Shown here piece by piece: positions 10,157-22,560 of a DNA stretch of 64,000 nt. The notes under the pieces were generated by a model. It was not told the DNA's origin, did no database searches, and worked only from the letters and a program-made list of their open reading frames with translations. Location: positions 4,712,001-4,776,000 of the forward strand of contig JACAXG010000050.1 in assembly GCA_018881555.1 (NCBI GenBank), read 5' to 3'. Position 1 is the stretch's first letter, and each line of letters opens with the position of its first letter. The DNA is from Amblyornis subalaris. Its lineage: Eukaryota > Chordata > Aves > Passeriformes > Ptilonorhynchidae. Both the position numbers and the translations under genes were made by a program.

Positions 10157-13100
10157 GACTAGGCAACAAAAATCAGAACTATAAAAGGTAAAGGGAAAGA
10201 AGCAAGAAATTATAGGTATTTTTAATTTTATAGGTCTGTATGATGTTCACAGATGCAGCGGGAAGTAATTGTTCTCACCACTTCTGAAAATAAAATTCAA
10301 TATAAGATTACATTCATAGGTACGTATGTTTTGAGTTGTCTTCTCATCAGCTTTATTACTAAGTGAACCTTTTCTGCACAAGTGGCAGGCATCCGAAATG
10401 GACAATCAGCCTGTTGCGGTTCGAGATTTTGCATATATCACTACCTTTTTCCTAAATTGCAGAGGCCTAGTCTTGCATCATTAGTGTATATGAACAGTTC
10501 AGAACTCTCTGAACATTTGGGGAGCATGTACGGACCTGATAGCCTTCCTGTTTTTCAATATTCCATGGGTTTCCACCTGTCTGAAGTCCTATAGAGTCCC
10601 TTGTATGCTGCAAAATTTTGTGACTTACCAAAATCACCAGAATCCACACACTTAGTTCCTTTAATCTGGATATTCATGGCACTCTTTCCCATGTATTTTT
10701 ATTGAAGTAAGGCTTGGAGTGGCAAAAATAGCAAGTTAACAAAATATCAACTCAAACTTGGTGCATTTTGTTAATGAGAATAAAGACCCACTGGATTTTG
10801 TACTGGTTTACTCTGGTATTAGTAGATTCATATTAAATATATTGACTTCAGCTAATACTCACCCAGGACTCCATGCCTTTAAAAGATAAAAGTAAATGAA
10901 AACAACCAAGAGATCATCTTCATTATTTTAGCAACATTTCAGTTTTCTTCAGCCTATTTAATATACTCTGAAATTTAATTTCTGGGCTGAAAATTGTAAA
11001 ACAAATACACACTTTTTGGAAATTAAAAAAAAATCACTTAAAGGACATTCTTCAGGGTATAAAAAGTTTTTTGTCTGTTTGCTTGCTTTTTTAATCTGGT
11101 TGTATACATTCCTGTCCCTCATAAGTCACAGCAAACAATACAGTATTCCACAAGAGCTTTTATCCTAGTGAGCAGAAAGTGAGCAGAAAGACTGAACAAA
11201 AGAATGAATTAATTAATTAATTGATGAATGTATTTAAAAAAGGCTCCACCTGCTCTGCTTCAAAAATGTCTCAGTATAGTACAGAGAGGTTTGTTACGCT
11301 GACTAATATTAAAGCCTTCCTCTTGATTTTTGAATGAGATGATTTGTTCACACTTGAAGTGACAGCCAAAATGCAAGCCAAGCAAAATAGACTCTACTGT
11401 TGCTGATGTGTCTAACATCAGGAAATCACCACCTAAAGGCAACAAGGAAGGCAGTCTATCAAAAATGAAATGGGAAAAAGCAAATTTTCCCATTGCTTTT
11501 TCAGAAATACCTAATCCACTTGGTTCATCTTAAGGATTTGCCTTGCCAGCATGAATAGTTCACTAATGTGAAGAATTTAACTTAATATGAGCAAAGGCAC
11601 TCTTTTAGGAATTTTTTTCCCTTATGTTCTAAATGCAGTAATGCTTTTTTGTCTTGCATCAACAGACAAGATATATGGTAACAAACTGCACAGGACAGGA
11701 CCTTGATTTGCCTACCAAACCCCAATGGAGTTTGTCAAAAGTTTGCAGAAGGGCTGCTCTAAAAAGAGAAAGGTGAAAGCCACGATAGTTGTAGCTCCTT
11801 GTCAGGGTTATAGAAGAGCCCAACTGGTAGTACTGAAGGGAAAGAGTTGGTGGCTAGGGGGTGTTGGATTAAAGAGGGTGGGGGTGGGATTTGTGTCCCC
11901 CCCTGTCCCAGACAAAGGTCCCTGTCCCCCGCAGGAAGGTGCTGAAATGCAAAGCAAGCTCCCAGCTCCTTTTCTCTCTCTTGGTGGCATTTGGAAGTGT
12001 AAAGCTTTGAATACCAATTGCTTGAACTGGACATATGTGAATCTCTTCTAATCCTACTAATCCCGTCCCCAAGTGCTTCTTTGTATGTGGAGGCAACACA
12101 CATAGATCTAAGTGAAAGTGGCCATAATCCTGGAAATGTGGAAAAATGTCCCAGTGTGGGAGTTGGGAGAGGGAAAAGCTCCCCAGCGGAGGGAACCCGC
12201 TGGAAGAGCATTGTGTTTGTGGGGTGAGCGAGGGGCGGCAGTGGGGGCAGGGGAGACATGAAGGAGAGCTCTCACCTTCCTTGGGCTGTGAGGAGGAAAG
12301 CAAACCCACCCAGCAGGAAAGCTCCCTTTGCAAACAGCCATCGCACACTTGAGCAAACCCGCAGAACTGAGACAAAGTTTCCAAACGCTGGGAAATTCAC
12401 CCACCGGCAGCTTTCAGCAGTGTGAGCTCAGCAGGCAAGGCACTAATGTGCTGACTTCATTATTTCCCAACCTCGCCCCGCTGAATGGCAGATTTGTGTA
12501 GGGAACGGTGCGCTATCAGTCTGTCCTTCCCTGGCCACAAAGATAGGGAGAGGAGCTGGGATCATGTACCCAGTCAATGGCCCTGGCTCTGTGTTGGGGG
12601 ACCCTCTTACCCTGTGCCGATGTGAGAAGTGGGCCATGTAAGCAGATCTTTGCTGAACAGTAACAGGGCAGCAGACAACAAAGTCAGCTTGCAAGTGACC
12701 AGATGTGTTATTCATTCAGCCTCTCCGAAAACTGATTTCAGGCAACACATCCTCTAACTTTACATAGGTAAAAGGATAGAGATGGCAGAAGCTTCTGTGC
12801 CTTTGATTCAACACTGAAACCTCAGCATTTGACCAGGCTGTTATTTAAAATTAACATGCACCTGGATACTAACAAACCCTATGGGTTTTCCAAATATACA
12901 AGTCATATAATTCAGCCACACGAACTTCCCAAATGTCAGACAGCTAATTTACATTTTCTTGGCTAGTCACTGAATAAAACGTGTTTATACCCCACAGTAG
13001 ATCGTGTACAAGGAAATTAATCTGGTTTTTGTATGCGCTTTCAAAAGATTTTAAAATATGGAGCAATTGATAACATTATTTGCCAGGCAAATCTTTATTT

Positions 13101-16100
13101 TGCTCAATAAATCTCTAAATAAAACCATGTTAGGTAAGAAAATCTAAGGCTATATATTCCCTTGGAGTTGACTTTTTTATTACCTCACCAGACTTTGTGC
13201 TTTCATAAATAAGTGTCAACTGAAATTAACCTGCTGTTTAGAGATAGTATAAACCATCCCAAAATCAGCCTGGGGACTGGAAGTCCTTTTTTTTCCTTTT
13301 GCACGTGAACCTCCTGAATGTCACAGGGACAGAAAATGAGGATAGATCTTTAACTTTGCATGGATAAAGCAATAAGATTGCTTCTTGGCAACATGCAAAG
13401 CCAAACCCCACAAAGCACTAAAATCACTTCATTAGCAGGAAACAGCTGAGGGAACAATTTTGCCATTTGCAAACATAGGATAAAATGAGGTGGGAATAGA
13501 ACTCTAGCTAAGCCTAGTACTGGTGTAGCTCTGTGGATTTGACCCCGCTGCTGGCCTCAGAAACACTGCTTACATGGAGAACTTATCTTGGCATTCAAGG
13601 CACACTGCTGATATTGCACGAACAACCTCCTCAAACTCCATCAGTGCTGCCCTGCCTGCTGCCTGGCAGGTGAGGGGGCCTGGCAGAGTACAGCCCCTCA
13701 GGGCAGAGACAATCCCCAGGGTCAGGGCACATTGACACACTTGTTCCTACTTTAGACTTCCCAGACAGGGAAGAGAGGGGAAACAATTTGTCTGTAGGGA
13801 AGCTGGCTTCGTTTGTGTTAAATAGCCCTGTGGCCCAAGGGTGCCTGTGGTGTTCTCTCCCTCAGGACACCGTGCATTTTACAGGCAAAGCAAGGGTGCC
13901 ATTTTTTCTGTCAGTGCTGAGAGGTGTGATGGATCCCAGACCGTCTCCAGGCCCTGAGTCCAGTGGCAGCAAGTGTCCCATGTCCATATTGCTGGGGTGC
14001 CCTCAAGAAGAAGCTGTCCACAGGGGCTCTTCTTGCTGGCCGGAAGCCGCAGCCATGCGGTGGCCAGTTGGCCATTTCACGGCATGGCCGATAGAGCCCT
14101 CGGCCTTACTCGTGCCCCAACACGTGTGGTGCCGTGATGACCCTCAGCTGCTGCGGATGGCATTGCCTCCCCCTGAGACCCCTCTGTTCCATTTTGAGCT
14201 GCACCCAGCGCTCTCCACAGTCTCAGCCTGCGCAGAGGGGTGGCAGTGGGACCTGTAGGAAACAGGTGTCCTTGACATGTGAGCGCAGGCAATTTTTGGA
14301 GGATTGCATGTGGATAAAATTTTTATGATGCTGCCTGTCCTCCCAGTCCTCATCTAGTCACTCTGCCCATCTAGCTAAGACATGCCCTGAAGGTGTGGTG
14401 CGGCTCCAAGCAAAGACCTATTCGTTGTGAGGTGATAGAAGGTAAAGCTGCAAGCGAGGGCAATATCNATGTCATGCCAAGCCAAGGCAACCCAGTGTTG
14501 TACTGGGCGGTGGAAATGTGGGATGTGGGACACAACTGATGTCAGGACAAGATGTCTTGAAAGACAAGGTCCTTCTACAAGTGCTTCAAATGCTGGTTGG
14601 CAAGGGTCATGCCTGGAGGTGACTCATAAGGTAGGACAGTGCAGCCTATCATATAGCTGTGCAAGGAAGTGGGCTGCTGCCAGTGGGCTAGTCCTCATTT
14701 GCAATCAAAATCTGTAGCATAGGCACTGAAGCATGTCACAGTGAAGAAAATCAAGTCTAGATGTTGCTATCTGCTTGTCTACTGTCCTGTTGGCACACAC
14801 AGGCAATTTTTTCCCCTAACTCTGCCATAAATCAAGGGCGTTATATCCAGGATACATAAGCTAGGATTCTCATTGTCATTTTGTTCTCTTTGATGGATTC
14901 ACACCAACCAGGGATCTGACCCTATTTCTATTATCTGCCCCAAATGCCAACAATTAGAGTCTGTTTCAGTTTAAAGCAATGAAGCATTAATATCTTTAAA
15001 AGAATTTAGTTTCAAANGATTGCAAACAATTTGAAGAGATGTGACACCCTATAGACTACTGAAATCAATTGGATGAATTTGGAACTTAATATTTACTGTT
15101 GGGATCTACACAGATTCAAGAGCCAAAGGCAAGATTAGTTGGGTTACTGCTTCAGTGGTCCTTCATTATCCATTTCTCCCTCAGTGACATGATTCATGTC
15201 TTCAGTTAACTTAGCTTATTAAATGAAAATGATGAGAAATTGAAGTAAAGTACATAAGTAGAAGGAGGATGTTGAATCTTGCTAATCTTGTTTAGAATGT
15301 TACTGCATTTCATTAAATAGAAAATTTCATTGAGGTTTCCTGCATGTTCTTGCGGTGTTAAGTCTAAGAGCCTCACTCTGACATTGGAAAGAGACAGAGA
15401 AATGTATTACAGTCCATTTATTTGCCACCCAGGAGACAGGCAGAGAACAGAATCGGGTCGACCTGAACATGGGGTTTCTGAGCACTGACCACGCTTTTAT
15501 TCCTCTNGTTTACATTGCTTTTTAGGCTGTGATAACAACTTGGAGAACCACTTGTGTGTTTGAGGAGCCCAATCTGTCTCCCGTGGGGAAAGCAGAGGGA
15601 GGAGGAGCCCCTCAACGGTGTGAATTCAGGCTTTGCTCTGCTGCAGACACTCTCAACCTTAGGCCAGTTTTACAACTGTCTTGCACAAGGATATCCTGAT
15701 GCACTGGAGAATCAGGTTGCTGCTCTGGAAANTGAACTTATTGATCAGTCTGGCCTGTGTTGTGGAAAAGTCAGAGACATACAAGTAACTTGACCTGAAA
15801 AAGTTTGTCTATTTATGCTGGAGCATCAGCTGACGTGAACTATAAGGTTGGGTCCAGTTGCAAAGTAAAAAAGAGGGAAGGGGATTTGCATGTGGCAGAG
15901 ACAACACAAGGGACATGATCATAATATCTACTCAAGTCTTCAGTTAAGTCAGCAGCTGAATCTGAAATCATCCCAACTATTTACTTATCATGTGGGTAGG
16001 AACTATTTCCCAGGGCACATTTCAAACGGCCTTTTAAATAGCGTGTTAAACCAAAATAAATATGACCACATTACTTTTTAATTTTTCACTGTTTCAAACC

Positions 16101-16189
16101 AGGTTTAATTAGGCACACTGCAACCTTGAAAAAATCTAAGAAACAGGGAAGTCATATTGATTCTTTATTATCACTTTAATTGTCTATTC
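10156..16189. other. noncoding desert segment
   Basis: No gene is supported; open frames here are short and uncorrelated. It includes a short AATT repeat (11207-11222) and a motif-rich AT stretch at about 12840-13150 with homeodomain-type TAATTT, ATTAA and TTTATTG cores. The moderately GC-rich stretches at 11870-12330 and 13600-14260 show no recognisable coding signal. Confidence 0.55.
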
Positions 16190-16640
16190 TGATGTGTTAA
16201 AACTGAAACAATCTTCCAGCTGCAATGTCTAATGAACTCCAAGATCAAACATGATCTTGCTAATTATGGAGTTAATGAGGACAAGTTCACAGGCAGAGTT
16301 AAGTTAGTAACTACATGTTTCAAAGCATCTTGAAGCTCAATAAGATCTTCATTTGGTGTTATAATGGTATACATTTTGCATTTCTTCTTTCTGAACATGT
16401 TACAGAAGGGCACCCTATGTATGGTGTATGCTGCTAATCATGTGCAAACGACACAAAGACAACTTCAATAAATTAGGAGACTGGCTGTTTATAAATCAAC
16501 TCAACATTGAAATCTCATTTACATTTCTGCTATCCCATGTAATGTGTTTACACACAAATAATGCCAACATTAGCATGGGAGGGGGACAAATTTAAATTCC
16601 ACAGCATGTTTCTGAAGCCAAAGCATCAAGAAAAGGTAAT
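16190..16640. promoter_or_regulatory. motif-dense block, possible conserved enhancer
   Basis: Non-repetitive, AT-rich sequence dense in homeodomain cores (CTAATTATG, GTTAATGAG, CTAATCATG) and containing a perfect 8-bp inverted repeat (16240-16247 with 16252-16259). This is the composition expected of a developmental conserved noncoding element. Conservation itself cannot be judged from one sequence. Confidence 0.25.
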
Positions 16641-19600
16641 CAACATTGTAAATGAGCATACAGGCATTTAGATATTAAAAAAAGAAGCACTACTAAATCA
16701 GGCCTTTGAACCCAGATAGCAAAATGAACCTTACACAGCTGTATCCATTTCAAGGGCATGCTTATGCTGGGCACAAGTGGGATAGGACAATCAAATCAGT
16801 GCTGTGTTTAAAGCAAGCTATTCTTCTCAGTCCTGCTAGGAAAGCTTGTATCTAAAAATTATTGTTTCTAGGACTGTTTGTAATCAGTTTATTCTCTATT
16901 TATCTCCTCCTTTCCCTGGTTTTTCTTTTAAAATTGATTATAACCTTGGGGTTATAGCTGTTCCTTCTGTCCTTGCACAATAGATACTCCTAAAGGGTCT
17001 GTAAGGTTTGTAATTGCAAAACCCCCCCATAGAGAACCTGGTTGCTGCACCTGCATTAGTAGAAGCAGCAGCAGTTTGTCACAGTGGCAAGAGTTTGTTT
17101 GCATCCAGCAAATAACTATGTGGGATTATGCAATCAATTCCATGTGCTTTGCATTAAGGAGACCATATCATGTGGAAATAAAGATCATCTGACAACACAG
17201 TGTGATTACTTTGGAGCTCACAGTTCTGGACCTGGAACAGTAAAGCAGGATACATGAGATAAAGGCTCAGAAATACCAGCAATGACCATGAATCCATGAG
17301 AGGTTCAGACAAGCAACAGAGCCTGCAGTAGTGCTGTGTAACATGACTACCTCTTGATTTAGAACTGTAAATACATATGTATATGTAATTTCTAATTTAT
17401 CTTACACGTATGTGGGAGATATATCTCCATTCAAGTAAGTGGAGAAGGCCAGATGCATGTCACTGAAATGCAATTTTACTTTTTCATTAAATCAGTTTTT
17501 ATATAATGTAGTTCTTCAGGCTGTGGTTATGTGAGCCGTATTTTGGCATCAGTCCTGCTTTATTTGATTCTTTTCCCTGCATCACATCTCCTCTATGCTA
17601 TTGCAGCTATTCTCATGACCCCTACAGCAAACCATACCAAAGAACTGATCTGAGTGAGAAATAAAACATTGTTATAATTTTTCTGGTTTATTTTTCAACC
17701 AGATTAGTTAATGTCTTCATTTACCACAGTGCTACAAAACTCTGTGTGCTAACAACACAGAAGGAGACAGATGGGAATGGAAGTAGAGGTATAAAAGAAA
17801 TGAGGAGGACAGTTAGAGGTGGTTTAAACAGCACTGCCACAATATGTATCACAGTCTCAGTTTACAGATTTAAAACATAGTTTCCTTGCCCTTTCATTCT
17901 ACCCAGGCAAAATTCTGAAATTCTGTTCCTTAATAACTCTCAATACATGAATGAGTTTTTCAATCTCTGCTTTTATCCAATGTGGCATCACCTATGCACC
18001 CAGCCTGAGGTTTGGGGAGACACTTGTTACTTAGTCTGCAAACTAACCTTGATTTAGATCCATATTTAAACAGAGTATTTTGAAAACAATTTTTCAAATA
18101 CTCTAGGTGGGATGGCAATGTTAAGATGCTTTCATTTGTGGTCAGCTGACATGGAATATCAGTTTCTACCCTTCTGGCAAAGTTTCATTTGGAGGTTGTT
18201 ATTTGTGTCAATCAGTAGCTCGAATAAAAAAAAAAAACTCCAATCTGTGGTACTGAAGTTTCCCTGACAGTACCCACATAGACTGAAATCCGTCCTCAGA
18301 GCAATTTCCTCTCTTACAGCTGGTTTATGGCCTCCTGCCTTACTGCACTGCATTGTATCCTTCCTCTCCCAGTACTGGCAGGACAACACTTGCACTTCTC
18401 TCTCCTTTGCTGCTGCTCCCATTTGCCGCCGCTCCCATTTGCTGCCCAGAGCTCAGCTCCCTGTCATTTCTGCTAATGGGTCTAGGTAGTGTTTCTCTTG
18501 GCCATTCTCACTTCTTCAGGCAAATTGGTTTCCATTTCACAGCTCTGGGTGTGAAACTTGGCATCCAAAATATGTATCTCTGCAGTCCCCTGTGAGCATG
18601 GAGGAGGGTGTGAGGTGCCTAGTTCAGCCTCTCTCAGCAGTGCCGCAGAGCCACCTGAGGCACTTTTTTGTTCAACGAGCTGGCTGTTGTTCAGCTTGGT
18701 CTGTGGTGCATAACTCTTCCCCAGGCCCGGTCTGAAGAATTTAGAACTCTCACTGTGGGGCTATGAATAGCATAGTGAGGGAAATCACTGCGCCGACAGC
18801 GTAACGATGCCGAGGATGAGNATCTTATTCCTTGTGTAGATGGAGATTTCTCTCTGGCAGATACCCCGAGAAGTCAAAATTGGTTCTTAAGAGTTGGAGC
18901 TACAAAAGGCTCCTGTAGAAACTCCTGGGTCAAGGAAGGGACATAAGAGAGAGGTTAGAAATGAGGGAAGAACCTTGAGATCATACTGGGGAGAGTGACT
19001 CTCTGATTTGTGTTANGCTTGAGTAGTCTGCATGTGCAAAAACTGGTGCAGCATGACACCAGTGCTTTCTAAACTGAGGAGGATGCTGGTCATCTAATAA
19101 AGGAGAATCTTTATCCTATTATGTCATCATGGAACAGAAAAAAATCCTCTAAAATAATTTTAACCAGAATTATCTTCTTCTTTACAACGTAAATTCTAAC
19201 TCATTGCTTTGTATGTTGCTGTGCAACAAGTCCTTTTAAGCAGTCCCTCAATATTACCAAAGATTTTCTTATACTAGTTAAAACAGGGAATGTTTTCCCA
19301 TCCTACATGGTCTTTGGTTTCCATTCCTTTCAGTGTGGTTTCTGCTTTGTTTCTTTTCTGTGCTAGGAGATGGTAATGAGGTTCACACACCTTCTGCTTT
19401 GGTGCTTGGAAATCTACCCTGGGTTTAGCTCAGCTGCAGCGAGCTGAGAGGCTTCCCCCTACATGCCGCCAATTTTCAGTGCACTCATATGTGGCTGACG
19501 CGGTAGGGGGCTAATCCCAACAGCAAACATTATACTCTTTCCATACTCACTTACACTTTGGAATCAAGGGTAAAAAGTTCTCTTTGAAGCCCGTTTTCTC

Positions 19601-22033
19601 TGAATGGTCTGGCAAGCTAACGTGAACTTCCCAGATTCTGGCCAGAATTCAAATGTATCACAGTGCAGCTCAGTGACTGTTGCAATTGTCCCAGGCCCTC
19701 CCAGTACACCAGCCTTCCTGTAGCATGTGATGAGAAGGACATGCTTCTTTTACAAGAATAAGAAGCCATTTATTTAAGCATGGCTGCAACCAACATTCTT
19801 GAGCAAAGTTTACTCACAGCCAGTTTGCCTAGTTTTATCTGTCCACTATCTCCAATGCTTATGTTGCAGCTTGCACCATTATGGAAACAAAAAATAAGTG
19901 ATTCAGTGAAATTATTTCTGATCACTGGACATAGGTTTGAGCTGGCAAGTCTGACCAATGGAATAATGTTCAAAAGCTCATGCCCTTTTTCATTTCAATA
20001 ACAATAGAGACACATTCAGTGCTCAATCTGGAAACAAATGTTGCCCATATTTGGATCTCAGTGGGAGCTGTGCATGTGGAATTTGGCCCAAAGAGTTGTG
20101 TTGCAAGATGCTTGTAACCCTTTTCCTCCTCCAGATCTTGATTCTTCCTATTTGTAGACAAATAACATCTGATTGTGACAGAATCTGTATTAAAGTAAGT
20201 ATCAGACTGAAAACAGATTTTTGCTGTATATGTGCACATGGAATGGAACAGAATAATTTTTTGCTGATCTCTTGGTTGCTCAGAACAGGACTGGCACAAG
20301 AACCACATCTGTTGTGTATCACCCTGGATGGGTATTTTTGTACCAAATTTTTATCAGGTCCTTGAATTCATAGGCAGGTCTTCCTTCTNGATATGGTTCC
20401 AAAGAAGAGAGACAATATTTGCAGCATTACATATTTGCAGCTATTTCCTATATTAGTCTGATTTTATTGAAACACTAGTAAATTTTCAGATTAAGTGTAC
20501 TGTACAAAAGTAGATGATGCTTTATGCTCTCAGTTTCAGCCCTTTGAAANCAGGATAATAGAAGGAATCACATGCAGGCTTCCGGAGAGAAATTTGCTTT
20601 CTTCCTCACATGCAGGAAGTAGAAAGTTTCCAATCAGACTAATTCAGAAGGGGGCCAAAACTTCTTCAGTGTGCTCTCATTTTTATATGTGAACTTTGCT
20701 CATTTACAGATACATGCATAGTGGAGTCCAAATTTCCTACTGAGAGTGGAATTGGACAACTAAGACAGGGTTCTAAAAACTGTGAAGCAAAGGTATGTTT
20801 CCTCTCAATAGAAAGAACAGCTTACATGTGTGGCTTCCACCTCCTCTGGGTGGGCAGGATCCTTGGACAGGAGGAAGCCACCCTTTGCAAGAGCATCTAA
20901 GGATGAGGGAATATTGTGATTTTTCTCTGACATTTTTCTTCCAGGCAAATCTATTTTCTGATTTTGACCTGAATTTTGAAGTAGATTGGCATGATACAGA
21001 CTTCATTCAGAAGTTAGTTTCTTAGTAAACAATTTTTTTTTATACTTCTCTCTCCCTGCTGCATTTGCTGAGCCTTTAGCTCAAAATGAAATCTTTGGGA
21101 CCACTTTCTCTGTGAGAACCACAACAGGCCACACAGAGGACATTAAGGCTAACAGCTCCTTAGCCAAGCAAGCTTAAAAGTGATGGTTTTGTTTCCCCAT
21201 GTGGCTTACACCTCCTGGACTTCACAGATACTGTACTTTAAATTATTGCAGGTAGGAGTAACATGGGCCCACATACTTCTCCTTTTGGTCTGCTACTTGT
21301 CTTTGCCTTGTTGTGTTTTTCTATAGGAAAGCTCTTTACGGCAACTTGCTCACTGTGCCATACTCTCTAGAGCTGCAGCATAAATGTGGCTCTGAAAACT
21401 AACCTGAGAGCTGCTGGTGGACCATGATCCATCCGAGTCCATTTTGATCACTTAGAGCCCGTCCAGTGTTGCTGAGGGATTATTAGAGGCAAACAAATGC
21501 AGAGGTACAGTTCTTCATTATTCTACAAAGTCATTCATGGTACACTTAGTAGAGATTAAACAAATTAATATCAATCTTATATAAATAAATACAATTGTGA
21601 AACATTCATCAGTCACCGTGCAATATGTAGCCTTAGACTTGACAGTACTTGGGCATTAATGTTACATCTCTCAAGCATGCTCCCAGCCTTCCAGATTCTG
21701 CAAGTGAAAGACCAAATGAAGAGGCTACTCCTCCGTAGGAAGATNTAGCACTTTTCTGATATGTGTTAGATTTCAGACATTTTGCACTAATGAGAGCAAG
21801 AGCTTCCCTACTCTTGAAGGCCCTACCCTATAGGGCTTAGAAATCCTTCCTGTGTAACTGCCTTTTCAGCTTGCTTGACTACTTACCAAGGTCTTTATTT
21901 TTTCTTCCAGGGAAAGGAGGGAGGAGGGGACTTTTTCCCTAGACCCCTTGTTCTCTCTGTTTTGCTTTGAATGTTGCGGTGTATTTGGTTCCCCCCTCCC
22001 AACGTGCTCGGATAACCCAAAAGAAAGAGAAGT
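16641..22033. other. noncoding desert segment
   Basis: No gene is supported. It holds a poly-A run (18226-18237), an 18-bp local duplication (about 18413-18448) and a 60-bp open segment at 20135-20194 bounded by strong splice-site sequences (see findings). Confidence 0.55.
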
Positions 22034-22094
22034 TCTTTTTTTTTTTTTTCATCCCTTTTCCCTGAGGAGACAGAGAGAGAGAGGGGGAGGAAAA
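22034..22094. repeat. poly-T and (GA)n low-complexity stretch
   Basis: A run of 14 T (22036-22049) followed by a GAGA-rich stretch (about 22064-22094). Confidence 0.85.
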
Positions 22095-22149
22095 AGAAAG
22101 ATTAAGATGTAAGCTGGCTAGATAAGCCTGGAACTGGGTTTATTACTAC

Positions 22150-22560
22150 TGTTGAATGAGAGTACAAGGATATAAAAGCAAACCTGCTTTACTGGAGCTG
22201 GAGCGAGGTTGGTGGGAGACCTACACTGATTGTGTGCCACTCTGAGAAGGGATGTTTCATTAATTACACATTAACTATGTGCACTGAGGAGGAGGCAGAG
22301 GATAAAAAATGCAGATGTTTCTGCTGCCCGACAGAATGAAAACCACTCTTGATCCTGTCAAAAGAACATTTTGAATCAAAGGGCTCCACAGAAGTGGAAG
22401 AATGAGTTTTGTGGCTGAGTGCAATGGTGCGGCCTTTTAATCATTAAACCCTTTTATAGCGGTAAAATGAACATCCATTGTCATGGCCACTCCAATGGGG
22501 CCATCGGAGCTGGTGAAAAGGGAATGCTTTACGAAGGGCACTAAAACAGGACACAACCAG
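22150..22560. promoter_or_regulatory. motif-dense block, possible conserved enhancer
   Basis: Single-copy-looking sequence with a TCF/LEF-type ATCAAAGG (22375-22382), homeodomain cores (CATTAATTACAC near 22257; TTTAATCATTAAA near 22435) and a GGCCACTCCAATGGGGCC partial dyad (near 22485). It has no coding potential and no repeat character. The assignment rests on motif content only. Confidence 0.25.
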
